From Monarcha castaneiventris obscurior (Eukaryota > Chordata > Aves > Passeriformes > Monarchidae): 64,000 nucleotides of DNA. Both the position numbers and the translations under genes were made by a program. Below the pieces are notes generated by a model. That model was not told the DNA's origin. It was given only the letters and a program-made list of their open reading frames with translations, and did no database searches. The DNA is taken from positions 6,943,001 to 7,007,000 of the forward strand of contig JAMPIT010000230.1 of NCBI GenBank assembly GCA_026261815.1, given 5' to 3'. The stretch's first letter is position 1, and each line of letters opens with the position of its first letter. Shown here one piece after another: positions 50,251-61,178 of this stretch.

Positions 50251-50424
50251 TTATATCATGGTGGTCTCTGTCTGCATAAATGAGTGAGCTCTTGAATTGC
50301 GGTGGAGCTGGGAAACACTTTCAGATCCATTTCGAGAAATGGATGAGCTGTGGAGTCTGTAATCTCTGCCTGCTGTCTGCTTCCAGCACAAACTCCGCCA
50401 CTTTCTTTTCAGCTCCCCCTGCAC
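50251..50424 (-). CDS. VIPR2: VIPR2 last coding exon (cytoplasmic tail of VPAC2)
   Basis: After the acceptor ttcttaacccag the exon opens with VQGELKRKWRSLCWKQ and ends HSFMQTETTMI before TAA at 50251-50253 (57 codons plus stop). It aligns along its whole length with my recollection of the human VPAC2 tail, including the ELKRKWR motif of helix 8, the RDYR motif and the RNGSE segment. The last residues, T-M-I, fit a class I PDZ-binding end (human ends S-V-I). VPAC2 is a class B G-protein-coupled receptor at the plasma membrane that binds VIP and PACAP and raises cAMP through Gs; it is known for roles in circadian timing and smooth muscle. This tail carries phosphorylatable Ser/Thr likely involved in desensitisation. 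The exon is intact. Confidence 0.96.
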   Translation of the reverse strand: MQGELKRKWRSLCWKQTAGRDYRLHSSSISRNGSESVSQLHRNSRAHSFMQTETTMI

Positions 50425-50519
50425 CTGGGTTAAGAAGAAAATGCACAATATGAGCTGAAAATTTTCTTTTATGTGAGGAACTTTCCAAGTCTATTGGCTG
50501 TCACATGGGGATCTCTAGG

Positions 50520-51285
50520 AACAGAATCATACAATGGTTTGGATTGGTACAAACTGTTAAAGAATATGTAATTCTAACCCCTTTCATGGGCAGGGACACC
50601 TTCCACCAGACCAGGTTGCTGAGACCACCCTCCAGCCTGGCCTTGAACACTTCCAGGGATGTGGCATCCACAGCTTTTCCAGGCAACCTGTTACAGTGTC
50701 TCCACCACCTTCAGAGAAGAGATTTTTTCCTTCCTAAATCTACCACATGTCAGTTTAAAAGTGTCATTGCTTGTCCTGCCACTACAGGCTCTGCTATGAA
50801 GTTTTTCGCCATCTTCCTGATAATCCCCCCCTTTATGTACTGTAAGGTGCTATAAAGTTTCCCCAGATCCTTTTCCTCTCCAGGCTGAACAATCCCTACT
50901 CCCTCAGACTGTCTTCATGGGAGAGGTGTTCCAGCCTTGATAATTTTTGTGGCCTCCTCTGGACCTGCTCTGACAGGTCCATGTCTGTCTTTTACTGGTG
51001 ACAATTCACCTCTCTTGACCTGCTGGCTGTGCTTCTTTTGAGGCTGAACACAGTTGGCTTTTTGGGGTACAAGTGCACATTGACAGCTCACGATCCATTC
51101 TTCATCCCTGAGTCCTTCTCTGCTGGACAGCTCTCAACCTCTTCATCCCTCAGTCAGCCCTGCACAGACCCAGATGCAGGACCTTGAACTTGGCCCTGTA
51201 GAACCTCTTGAGATTCTTTTCTCCCTCTCCACAAGCCTGTCATGGTCCCTCTGGATGGCATCCCTTCCCTCTAGAGTATCCAACC
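50520..51285 (-). mobile_element. CR1 LINE fragment in the last VIPR2 intron
   Basis: The 3' tail (acagaatcatacaatggttt) is at 50520 and the element extends about 766 bp in the - direction of reading, past the 3' UTR into ORF2-type sequence (caagtgcacattgacagctc, gatgcaggaccttgaacttg, ctctggatggcatcccttcc). It lies in the same orientation as VIPR2 and its 3' end is only 95 nt from the last exon. It is longer than most copies in the window and is mutated throughout. Confidence 0.92.
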
Positions 51286-51442
51286 AGTTTTTACCAAGGT
51301 CACATAACTGAGGCAAAGACTTCCTACGCTGTCTGTGAAGAGGTGCCCCAAGGCCACTTTAAAAATCAGTTTTGTATCACTTGTGTTACAACATTAGCTT
51401 TTGGTATCGAGCTATTTATCACATGTACTCAAGGCATAGAAT

Positions 51443-51520
51443 CAAATGATTAGCCCAAAATCAGACATCTCATGAATATCAAAGACCAGAATAGCACTCA
51501 GGAGAGCTGAATGTTAATTC
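51443..51520 (-). repeat. Possible MIR-like remnant
   Basis: aaatgattagcccaaaatca and accagaatagcactcaggag loosely resemble the reverse-complemented MIR 3' half (gacttgcccaaggtcacac... agagccaggatt). Weak. Confidence 0.25.
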
Positions 51521-52017
51521 TCTGTGCAGGCAGGTGTCTTCTTCAGACAGATTCCTTCTGTCAGACACTGCATGGTGGCAGAAATCAAAAGGAATTCCTT
51601 GCAACTTTCTCAGCTGAGACTATGAAAACTATGACATGCTAAGCACTTCTGAAAATCTGTTGCTATTCTGAGGTTTAGATACTGACAGAATATTACCCCT
51701 AATTACTTACTAAATGGTGTTTTAAGTTCCAGATAAATTTTCAGGCTTGTTGCACCTCACTTGCACAACAGAGCATGTTAAACAGCTGAAGATACTAACA
51801 CCTCAGTTTGCAAGGAATTAGATTTTCAACAGCTCTTAAAACTCTTCACCCAACTACACTGATTTCTCCTGTTGCATAAAAACTGTCACAAATATATTCC
51901 ATTAATGGGAATGCAAACATCTAAAACAGTTTCAAGTATCAGAGCAGAATTATAGGGGCACTTATACATTTACTAAAACCAGTATTTAACATTCTCAGTA
52001 GGAAAGATGAGACTTAC

Positions 52018-52059
52018 TTCACTGTTCAAAAAACAATACAGGACTGCAACAATCAACCC
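52018..52059 (-). CDS. VIPR2: VIPR2 42-nt exon (TM7)
   Basis: Exactly 42 nt between acceptor tctctttccag and donor gtaagt, encoding GLIVAVLYCFLNSE. This is the invariant TM7 end of class B receptors, including the F-Q-G-hydrophobic junction (F-Q from the previous exon) and the V-L-Y-C-F-L-N-x-E signature. The 42-nt size is characteristic of this gene family. Skipping it would remove part of TM7 without shifting the frame, as known for splice variants of some class B receptors. Confidence 0.96.
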
Positions 52060-52145
52060 CTGGAAAGAGACAATATTCCTTAGTTAGTAGGCACCACTCA
52101 CCTAGGTCAATAAAACTTCTTCTCAATAAAAACCTTAAAATTTAC
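52060..52145 (-). other. VIPR2: VIPR2 86-nt intron
   Basis: Very short intron between donor CAG|gtaaat and acceptor tttccag|GGG. It contains nothing besides the splice signals. Confidence 0.93.
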
Positions 52146-52275
52146 CTGAAAAGATCCCAAACACAACTCAAAGATTATTTTATAATTGTTGGAACTGCGG
52201 TCAGGAAATAGAGCAAACACTGTGTAGTGAACTCCAAATAACGGAATAAGCAACAATGTGGATTTTGCAAGTCTC
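52146..52275 (-). CDS. VIPR2: VIPR2 130-nt exon (TM6 to start of TM7)
   Basis: Acceptor tttacccag and donor gtaaat bound 130 nt. One base completes the Lys codon of the preceding exon, then 43 codons read [17 protein letters not shown], the RLAKS end of intracellular loop 3 and the PLFGVHY motif of TM6, and end with FELCLGSFQ at the start of TM7. RLAKS contributes to Gs coupling in this family. The loop between TM6 and TM7 reads [10 protein letters not shown], which differs from the human FPISISSKYQ-type loop; extracellular loops vary between species. Confidence 0.96.
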
Positions 52276-55247
52276 CTGGGTAAAGAAAAGTGAAAAAGCT
52301 GAAATTTAATGATGAGCTTGTTTTACTGAGATAAGAACTTATGCAATGTCATTTACGTAAACCTCATATGATTTAGGATTTATAAACAGTAAGAATCATT
52401 TATTCCCAGTTGTTTTCCTTTCAGGCCTGCAATGAGATTACCCACATAGTAACATTGGCATGTGCAATTCCACGTTGTATTTGATCTTGGTGACCTTGCA
52501 TTCTGCCAAAAGCTGGAGGAAGGTGGCAGGGCCTCTGTAAAAGCCCCTTTTCCAGTTGCCCTCTGTACAGCAGTGGGGTGTAGGACCTGTCCTCCCCTGT
52601 GTCTGACACACAGCCCCTTCCCAGCCTGGTTTCATGGCATGGCTCTTGGGCATGGGGTTTTCCTGCATTATTCCACAGGACCACATCTGACAAAGTGTCA
52701 TGAGCTGCTCGTATCTCTCGAAATATTTTTTACCTGGCATTAAAACTTCAGAGTGTTCAGAGTGAAAAGGAATGATGCCTTCCTGCAAAGTCATACTGAC
52801 AGGTCCTCAAGCATGGAAGGTAAAATCTCTTTTGAGGTTAATTGCTGTTAATTTCCTTTCCTTAACTGTATGTTTAGTCTGTGCATTGCACACATACGAT
52901 GTGCAAACAAGTACTTAGGAAATGTAATGCAGAATAATCTCAACTGTGAGATTTTCATGAGCCCCAAATACTGAAACTTCATTGCTTTACTGATGGTATT
53001 AAGCATACATCATTAAATAATTTTCAGTGTTGTCAATTGCATAACACATTTTAGCAGAAGACACTACTGAAGTTAAGGAAAGAGATCTTTAAATTTTTAA
53101 GCAGAACTGCTCTGACAAACAGCTCGTGAAACTACTGAAATTATAAATTGCTACTTTTACCTTATCTGTCATTTATTTCACTCTAATAACATCAGGTTTA
53201 TATATTATACAGGGCCAGTCATGCACAATTTTGGATGTCTGGTATCATATAACATTTGAGAAGTTATAATGTTGAGTTCCATAATTCATCACTGTCTTGA
53301 TGAATATAACTTGATTCAACAGTGAAAGGATGCTGTTGTGAATTCACCTATTTTAACAGGAAAGTTAAGGTATTTCAAGTAGTTTTATTTTTTCTCTGTC
53401 AGTCTTCATGGCCTTGCCTTGTTCATAATGTCCCAGGGGCTGCATTTGTTTAAGTGGAAATAATAATTTCTGACAGTAAAGTTTCTCAAGAATAGTAAAC
53501 CCCTCACATGTAAAGATTATACCAGAAGCAGGACAAATAGGGTTTCCTTAGCAGAAGAAATTCATTTACAGCTGGAGGAGATTTCACTGGCAGCAAATTT
53601 CCTGGTCTGCCAAGTGAAATGGAAAATTTATTTTATTTGAACTTAGCCTTATCCACTGAAAAAGTAAAATGAACAACAAAAAGGATGGAACCAGGTACAA
53701 GCAGGTTCAGAGGAAGGGAAGAAAAATGGTGACTTGCATGAGTAGTACTCATTTTAGACTTGTATTTCACTTTCACTCCATGGTTGGTTTAATAATTTTT
53801 GTCTAGTTGATGCTACTTCCTCTATACTGGACTTAAATCTTAGTGAAAGAAAGGGACAAACAAAATAGCCTTATTCTTCTCTGCATTTTAGAAAATGCAT
53901 TTTCAATTCTAAAAATGAGCCTCCCAGAGGGACTGAAGGGAAGGGAATCCCTCATTTTCAAAAGGTAAATAAATACCACATGCAAGCAAAGAAAACTTTA
54001 TGTGATGAGAAGTAAACTTGAAGGGATTTCCTGCTTATAGGTTGGCCATTTTGCCAAATAATTATGTGGCAACTGCACAATTTCATCTAGATTCATTACG
54101 TTTTTCCACATATTTAGATAACTGAAGCAGCAAACACAAAACAAGACCCTTGTAGCTCTGCAAAACAAAGGTGCCTCTCAGTCCTGTTGTGTTGACTTTT
54201 CTGTGGCACATCAGAATTCTTCACTTTTTGCATCAAACCTCACATTGTCTACAAAACACATAAGGTCCCGCTTCCCCTGGCTTTAAGGATATTATTTACT
54301 TCTGCATGCCATGTTTTATCAGCTTTTAGAACAGGAATTCAGTATTTTTCAAATGAAGGAAAGGTGTTATCCAGGAGCACATTTTCAAAGGCCACTCGCA
54401 CGGCTTTGGATTTTCAGTGTTCATGTTAGGTTTTGTCACTGAAGTACCACATTGACACCCTGAACTGCCAGTGTCTGTGTCTGAGCTTTAAAATAAGTCC
54501 TACTGCAACAGACTCTTGATTGCAGATTATGACATATCCAGCAGCTCTTACAATAAACAACAATAACAGATAGGGCAATAAGGAACAAAACTGATTTTAG
54601 CAATGTATTTGAATTTTGCCCCAACATCCCTTGATTTTAAAGCTGTGAAAACAAAGACACGTTTTAGGATTTGATGTTCAAACCAAAACATAAAAGAAGA
54701 AAGTCTGAACAGAAATGAAGTTGATCTGAGCCAGAAACAACCATTTTCCTCGAGCAAAGTAAAGATGGTATTTTAAATCAATATAAAACATGATACTTAA
54801 TTTTTAAATCTTTGGTAACTATGTCAGTTCCTTTCAGCTCTTGAAATAAATTTAAGTATTTTAGAAATGAAAAAAAAATGTTTTAAGGAAGTTGAAGGAA
54901 AATGTTTTGATTTTGAAACTTTTCTTATGTCAAAATGAAACATTTATGTATCAAAAGAAAGATAATATGCTTGATATATTTTATATCAGCATATTAATTC
55001 ACAGATTAAACTCAAATTCAAGAATAGCTTGCTGGTCTTTATGAAATTAAATATTTTTAATTGAATTTAGTGTTTGACAAAAATATATTTATCTCAATGT
55101 CAGCATAGTTATATTTATTAAACCATATCTGAAAGTAGTTCTAAATTAAATGTAATTATATTAACACAGCATTTTTTGGTTTTCAGCAGATGAAATCTTA
55201 AAGAGATTATTTTGGTTCTGTCTATAGTATCTAAAAATACGACTTAC
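52276..55247 (-). other. VIPR2: VIPR2 intron (2972 nt)
   Basis: Between donor AA|gtaagt at 55248 and the acceptor at 52276-52277. A GC-richer patch at about 52420-52800 has overlapping open frames on the - and + strands but no known product. The part next to the upstream exon (about 54780-55160) is strikingly AT-rich. Confidence 0.9.
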
Positions 55248-55339
55248 TTGTACTGTGACTGGTCATTTCCTCCAACATCTGGAGATCTTAACTTCTGCAG
55301 TAAGATTCTTATAATGCTAATGAAAAGTATAAAATTCAC
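55248..55339 (-). CDS. VIPR2: VIPR2 92-nt exon (TM5 and intracellular loop 3)
   Basis: Acceptor ttgcag|GTG (tctttgcag in the full context) and donor gtaagt. The exon has 30 codons plus two bases of the next Lys codon and reads VNFILFISIIRILLQKL followed by SPDVGGNDQSQY. This is TM5 and the third intracellular loop; the VNF start, the IIRIL run and the NDQSQYKRLAKS loop, completed by the next exon, are near-identical to mammalian VPAC2. The K-L and R-L-A-K-S segments of this loop are the known Gs contact region in class B receptors. Confidence 0.96.
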
Positions 55340-58300
55340 CTGCAAAGAAAACAAATAGAATGGTGATCTCTGAATTCTCCACTCAATATGCAGCACAAAG
55401 AAATGCTTATCCAGTCAGAAAAGAGTCAAGTCAGCAGCGGGACTCATGCACCTCCCTCCAGAATCCCTCAACTCTGCCGTGCCAGACCTATTGTGTTCTG
55501 CAGCACCAGGTTTGCCATGTCCAGCAACAGCTGCATGCCCACCAGTGCTGCTCTGGCTGGAAAAAGTCTTTGAAAGCCCCAGTTTTCAGAAATACCCTCC
55601 TTCCACTGCTTCAGCTGAGGGCAGATTTCCCAGCAGGATGGGACACTGGATGTGATTTGCTGCAAACAAACTGTCCTAAATTGTCCCATGGATTCACAAC
55701 CAGAAGTCCAGACGCAGTTTTGACCCTCCCTTGCTCCTCACCTCAGCTTTCAGTATTTTCTGTCTGAATTAGGGTTAGAGAAGATTGTTGCACAGCTGAT
55801 CTGTCTACTCCAATCAAGCACAAAAAGGGCCTCTCACAAGTATCTACTGCCTTGGATATTGATGCTGACATTAGGAATGAAGGAATCACAGAATAGTTGG
55901 GGTTGGAAGAGACCTCTGGAGATCATCTAGTCCAGCCGAATCTCTGCTGTCTAATTCTCATGACAGCCCTCTTAAGACAGAAAAGTGGCATTATTTTATT
56001 TTGTATTTTATTTCATACTTTATAGAAAGGCACTTGCATAAAAAATCATTATGATCAGAAGCTAATCAGTCCAGAAAACTGAAGTATAAAACTCAGTATA
56101 TCCTAAACCTCACTCCCATTATTTCTTCAACCTTGACTTTTGGCTTCTTCTGGTCACCATTCCTTCTGGTGTTGGATTCTGTGGTGTGGTCTGGAAAACT
56201 GCACACTACACATAGCACGTCCATACTGAAGTAAGGGAACAGTGAGAATCTACACCTTCAGAGCAACAATGTGTGCTAAAAACTGTAACTCCAGCTACAT
56301 AAACAGCTGCATCAAATGCACACATCTTAGAATAAATTAATCTAGAGAAAAATTTGTATCACTGTGTAAATGAGAATTTTGTTGTTTTAAACTAACCCCA
56401 TCCCAAAGCACAAAATCTGGAGGTGGGGTACCTAACTAGGCAGTGTCTGTCTCACTGCTACAAATCTCTGTCTTCATGTATTGGTGGAAGTCTTCTTCTT
56501 TCTCCTAAAATTTTTGTTCCAAGCTTTTGAAGTCCAATTTATTTCTGTGTCTTTGCTAACACTGGCTGTGAAATTTGGGATACTAATAAATAAACCATGA
56601 TCATAGTAATTGCATGTCCCTCTGTATTTAACATTTTGTTTGAAATGACAGGTGAAGGGTAGTGAAAGGAAATGACAGGGATGAAATAAAAATTTAGGGA
56701 AATTATATCTAATACCTTTTTTAAAAAGAATAAAAAAGAAATGTTAGAAAATACAGGCTTTTGCTGAACTTAACATACATTTTTTCAGGCAGATGATTAC
56801 TTAGAGGCTTACCTATAAAGGTAACAGACAGAAGCCTGTTATTGCAGATTGTGTCTGCAGACTTAATGCAGCAGAGTGCACACACCAAGGGATATTAATT
56901 TGCCATATACACTGGAGCCAGTATTAGTGGATAAGGAAAGAACAGGGGTAACAGGACATTCATTTGGAACAGTCATATCCAACTGAGTAACTCTGAAGTG
57001 TGTACAGCTTGAAGTGTGAAAGTCTGCCAAGTGACTTCTCTCAAGCCAAAATTTGCAGGAGAAAATGCCAGGGAGGGTTCTGACACACTGAATTAACTGA
57101 AGTCATTCCCACTGTGCAAAATGGTATCAGAACTTGCTCTCACAATACTGTTGGATAGTTTAGACTTTTGCTGCCTGACCAGTACTCCATTTGCTTAAAT
57201 CACAACTTGTTTCCCAGTCTTCACTAAGGACAAGCTGCAGTTCAGCTCTGCCAATGTGCCCTGGGACAACTTCCACTTCTAGGTCTAGGACAGCTTTGGA
57301 GGAGCATTGCCTTCTGGCACATGAAGTCTCACTGGTTACCAGATAGCTGTTCAAACTGAGCACCCAGAGAAGTGACTTTCCTGTAAACAACAGGTGGCTT
57401 TTTTTGCTTTTATCTTCCAGCACATTTTCTTCACTCCAGATCGTCCCCCATTCTCCAGCTCCTTTGAGGTGTGAGTATTCCCATCATGCTGTAGTTCTGT
57501 TTCATGCTCACTTCTTCATAACATAAAACATCTTTGAGGCCCTACCTTATGTCATTTCACACATATAGCCTACTCTTCTTTCTATTCAAATTGCAGAATT
57601 CACTCTGATGGCAATGACAGGAATTCCTCCCAAAATGATTTTCAGCAGGCACGGATTGAAAGGCAAGCCCAATAATGCAAACTCCTGAAATCTTGTGTAA
57701 TCTAATAATGCCCTAGATTTTCTGCCTACAATTTTAAAAATGAAGCAAGTGTATCTAAAATACATTAATTTGCTCTCTGTTTTCAGAAATGGACATATAA
57801 CTGTAGTATATTATGCCCAAAGTTAATTACACAATCATTACAGTGAATAGGAATATTATTACACTACTCCAGTAGTTCTAATGAGTTTCAAACAGGAAAA
57901 GCCCTGTAAAACATTCTCAAATGGTATTATTTTGCAAATACTTCATGTTCAATAAATATTTCAGTAGGCTACCAATTAAAGAAAGACATACACAGCCATA
58001 CTTTTTTATGACTAATATCAGATTCTCAATTGCAGGACTATCTATTTACACACAAAATCAAATCTGCAATTCATTGAAAAGTATAATTAGATTTTTGCTT
58101 CCTCCAGGCTCATAAACAGGAGAGATGTTAAAGAAAGAACAACACACAAATAAAAGCAACTGCTCATTTAGTAGGAGGCAGATAAATTTTGAAGGCAACA
58201 AATTTAATGGCCTTGGCATCTGTTTAACATTTCTCCTGCAGCACAATTTCTTTTCATTAAAACAGAATTCTTGCCTATCTGTAACTAGCAGTAAAGAATA

Positions 58301-58362
58301 ATGGCTACATGCACTGCACAATGCTGAACTGATTTATAATTCATGCTTCAGAGTTTACTTAC
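55340..58362 (-). other. VIPR2: VIPR2 intron (3023 nt)
   Basis: Bounded by donor ATA|gtaagt at 58363 and the acceptor next to 55339. It contains a short CR1 3' end at 55884-55940. A 135-codon open frame on the + strand (55360-55767) is antisense to the intron and has no recognisable product. Confidence 0.9.
55884..55940 (-). mobile_element. Short CR1 3' fragment
   Basis: aatcacagaatagttggggt, then tggaagagacctctggagat and catctagtccagcc, is the last about 55 nt of a CR1, with its 3' end at 55884. The rest of the element is absent or too diverged to see. Confidence 0.85.
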
Positions 58363-58432
58363 TATAATAGAAATTAAAATTGGTATTCGTATAACCCACC
58401 AGGGACCACCATGCTCATTTGTATCCCAGCAA
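58363..58432 (-). CDS. VIPR2: VIPR2 70-nt exon (extracellular loop 2 to TM5)
   Basis: Acceptor tttttttatag and donor gtaagt. One base completes a Gly codon, then 23 codons read CWDTNEHGGPWWVIRI and PILISII. The Cys forms the conserved disulfide with the Cys at the top of TM3 (VGCK, exon 61179-61329). The C-W-D-x-N and PWW motifs are class B hallmarks and contact the peptide hormone. Human has N-D-H-S-V where this has N-E-H-G-G. Confidence 0.96.
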
Positions 58433-58629
58433 CTATAAAAAAAAGAGGGAAAATCATGTTGACAATAATATCATCTGGCAAGCAAGACCTATGAGGAGAA
58501 GTATTTCTTATAAACAAGTCAAAGCACACTGAAATAATACCTGTTCTAGCCTAGAATTTGGCATTCAGTCATTTCCTGATATTAATTTTATTTCCTTTGT
58601 TTTAATATGCATACTCAATTTCCCCACCA

Positions 58630-58954
58630 GGAGCACTGCATCCAGGTGTGGAGTCCTCAGCATAAGAAAGATGTGGACCTATTAGAGCCGGTCCAGAGGG
58701 GGCCATGAAGGTGATCAGAGGGCTGAAATACTTCTCCTACAAAGACAGGTTGAGGAAGTCAGGTTTGTTCAGCCTGGAGAAGACAAGGATGCAGGGAGAA
58801 TCCACTGTGACCTTTCACCACTTAAAGGGGGCTTATAAGAAACAGAGAAAATGACATTTTGCCAGGGCATGTAGTGATAGGACAAGGGAGAATGGTTTAA
58901 AAATGAAAGAGGAGAGATTTAAACATTGGGAAGAAATTCTTTCCTCATAAAGTT
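58630..58954 (+). mobile_element. CR1 LINE, 5' part of the interrupted copy
   Basis: Starts in late ORF2 (gagcactgcatccaggtgtg, tattagagccggtccagagg) and continues through ttcagcctggagaagacaag and catgtagtgataggacaagg to aagaaattctttcct, where a second CR1 of opposite orientation begins. The sequence resumes at 59473. Confidence 0.9.
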
Positions 58955-59472
58955 GCAGAATCATTTAGGTTGGAAAAGACCTCTGAGATCAGTGAGTCCA
59001 ACCTTTGACCAAGCCACCATGTCAACCAGACCATGGCACTGAGGGCCACATCCAGTTATTTCCTGAACACCTCCAGGAAAGGTGACTTTACCACCTCTGT
59101 GGACAGCCCATTCCAATGCTTTACAACACCTTCAGCGAAGAAATTCTTCCTGATGTCCTAACTGAACCTCCCATGGCACAGCTTGAGGCCATTTCCTCTT
59201 GTCCTGCCACTGGTTGCCTGGGACAAGACACCAACCCCACCTGGCTGCACCCTCCTTTCAGAGTTGTGGGGAGTGATAAGGCCCCCCTGAGCCTCCTTTC
59301 CTTCAGACTAAACATCCCCAGCTCCCTCAGCTGCTCCTCACCAGACCTGTGCTCCAGACCCTTCACCAGCTCCATTGCCCTTCTCTGGATTCACTCCAGC
59401 CCCTCAGTGTCTTTGCTGTGGTGAGTGGCCCAGAACTGGGCACAGATCTCGAGGTGTGGCCTCACCAGTGCA
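58955..59472 (-). mobile_element. CR1 LINE nested inside another CR1
   Basis: The 3' tail gcagaatcatttaggttgga is at 58955. The body matches avian CR1 in order (gagtccaacctttgaccaag, gaggccatttcctcttgtcc, cccttcaccagctccattgc) to the 5' end ctcgaggtgtggcctcacca at about 59472. It interrupts the + strand CR1 and is therefore the younger of the two. No clear target-site duplication is visible. Confidence 0.9.
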
Positions 59473-59733
59473 TCACTGCGAGGGTAAGGAGGCCCTGGCA
59501 CAGGCTGCCCAGAGGAGCTGTGGATGCCCCATTCCTTGAAGTGTTTAAGGCCACACCAGATGGGGCTCTGAGTAACCTGGTCTATAGTGTGGCATCACAG
59601 CCCATGGCAAGGAGGGTTGGAACTAACCAATCTTCAAGGTCCCTCCCAACCCAATCCATCCCATGATAAGGAGGGTTGGAACTAACCAATCTTCAAGGTC
59701 CCTCCCAACCCAGTCCATCCCATGATTCTATGA
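59473..59733 (+). mobile_element. CR1 LINE, 3' part of the interrupted copy, with duplicated end
   Basis: Resumes with aggaggccctggcacaggct, continues aggagctgtggatgcccc and ends with the CR1 tail ccatgattctatga at 59733. The last 59 bp are present twice in tandem (59609-59667 and 59668-59726) with a single difference (caatcc versus cagtcc). Confidence 0.92.
59609..59726. repeat. 59-bp tandem duplication in the CR1 3' end
   Basis: Two copies of the segment from aaggagggttggaact to atcccatgat. One base in 59 differs, so the duplication is recent relative to the CR1 itself. Confidence 0.93.
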
Positions 59734-60219
59734 AATCAGCTAAAACATCAAGCTCACTGGGCTGTACTATTAGACATCACAGAGGATGTTGAACAGAGCT
59801 TAGTTTCACTTAGTGTAAGGGCATTTCTCCAGTGTGCACTTAACACTGACCTCTGGGTAGAAGGAAGATCTAAAGCAACTGACAGGTGCAATTGAAATTA
59901 CATAGTTTCTTGTGGGATATTCAGGTTATAGATGCCTGGAACTTGTTTGTGAAAATGTGAGACTGAACCTGAAGCTCTGTCTGAAAAACTGAATATTTAA
60001 TTTTCAGCCTGGGCTCAGCACTTTTGATCCAAATACTCTGAAGTGCTCTGAAAGGTTAGTCAGATTAAAGATTAATTACACTTCAGAGTTCCTCTGTAAT
60101 CATAATGACAAAGGAAAAAGGAGTTTGCCTTTGGTTTAGAAGTCTTGCAAAGAAAGCCTTGAAATTATGTAGGGCATGATTTTTCAGTTTAGTTACAGCT
60201 TTCTCTCCCACACACTCAC

Positions 60220-60280
60220 CCAGTGTCCTCTAAAATGATCCGTGTCACTGTCCAGGTAATAATGAATACTGTAGGAATTC
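60220..60280 (-). CDS. VIPR2: VIPR2 61-nt exon (TM4)
   Basis: Acceptor cattttt-ca-g type (aaaatttttcaggaa region, AG at 60281-60282) and donor GG|gtgagt. Two bases complete the Gly of the I-G-W-G motif, then 19 codons read IPTVFIITWTVTRIILEDT, with GG left for the next exon. This is TM4 and the start of extracellular loop 2. The length of 61 nt and both phases match the class B family. It is less conserved than the flanking exons (human has L-P-T-V-C-I-G-A-W here), as usual for TM4. Confidence 0.95.
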
Positions 60281-61178
60281 CTGAAAAATGCCAAAGAGGT
60301 TTAGAGAATGATCACAAAAATGCAAGTCCACAAAAAAAAAAAAAAATGTTCATCCTGCTAGTTACCAGTTTTTGCCCAAATACACAGCAGATAGTAAACA
60401 TTTCAGTGAATGGAGGGAGAGGCCCATCTGATGAGCTACATGATGTCAGTAATCTATTAGGAACAAAGACTTCAGGGAAGTGCGTTTATTTCTTATAAAA
60501 ATGCAGCCATAATTAATAATACACAAAAAAATGCCTTTCTTAGGTGTCAGAGTGACTTACAGGGAAATAGATACAAGTTATGCATTCCCAACGCACCTCC
60601 AAGGACTGCAATACAAAATTGAAGTATAAATCATTTCATAAGGAACCTTGTCCACACACTGTTTTATTCTCATTTCCCAGCAACACCCAAATGTTTTATG
60701 ACCACCTATTACTGGAAGTGTTAAAGTGTTCCATATAAATATCATCACACTTTCTGTAAATGAAGGGAATACATGAGTTTAAAACCAGATGGACAGTATT
60801 ATTGGGCTTTTCAAAAAGGAAAATTGCATAGTATAGCTCATGGCTGTGCAGCTAAACCTTAATTTTCCTCGCAAATTAGGACACCTGAATCATACGTTTT
60901 GCAGTGGCAGTCCTTGCACCAGAGCAATCCCTGGGCATGGTGTAGATGGCACAGGTGGAAGCTGTGCCAGGGATCAAGCCAGCAGTGGTGCTGCAGCAGC
61001 TTTGTGCCTGCTCTTTCCTGTGCTACAGCAGCTGTAACCTGGGCTGGAGCTGAAATGAGGAACTTGTGAGTCTGAGGAGTCACCCACAGAGACAGCTCGA
61101 CTACCCTGGTATGAAATACTGAGCCTAACACTCACACACAGAAAAAAAACCATTACTGGAAGATGTGTAAGTTCTTAC
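60281..61178 (-). other. VIPR2: VIPR2 intron (898 nt)
   Basis: Between donor TGGG|gtaagaac at 61179 and the acceptor at 60281. It contains an A15 run on the + strand at 60332-60346, about 50 nt from the acceptor, and no transposon that I recognise. Confidence 0.9.
60332..60346. repeat. Homopolymer A15 (T15 on the VIPR2 strand)
   Basis: Fifteen A on the + strand; on the transcribed VIPR2 strand this is a T15 run about 50-65 nt upstream of the TM4 exon, where it may add to the polypyrimidine tract. Confidence 0.8.

Larger units (their letters stand above)
50425..52017 (-). other. VIPR2: VIPR2 intron before the last exon
   Basis: 1593 nt between donor GAA|gtaagt at 52018 and acceptor cccag|GTG at 50424. 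About half of it is a CR1 (50520-51285). A weak MIR-like stretch on the - strand may lie at about 51443-51520 (attagcccaaaatcagacat). No other feature is seen. Confidence 0.9.
58433..60219 (-). other. VIPR2: VIPR2 intron (1787 nt), mostly nested CR1
   Basis: Between donor GG|gtgagt at 60220 and acceptor atag at 58433-58434. More than half consists of two CR1 elements, one inside the other (58630-59733). Confidence 0.9.

Noticed and set aside
55360..55767. 135-codon + strand frame antisense to a VIPR2 intron
   Set aside because: No recognised family; the composition is locally GC-richer, which lengthens chance frames.
59116..59666. Several 84-105-codon frames on both strands
   Set aside because: All lie within the nested CR1 copies.
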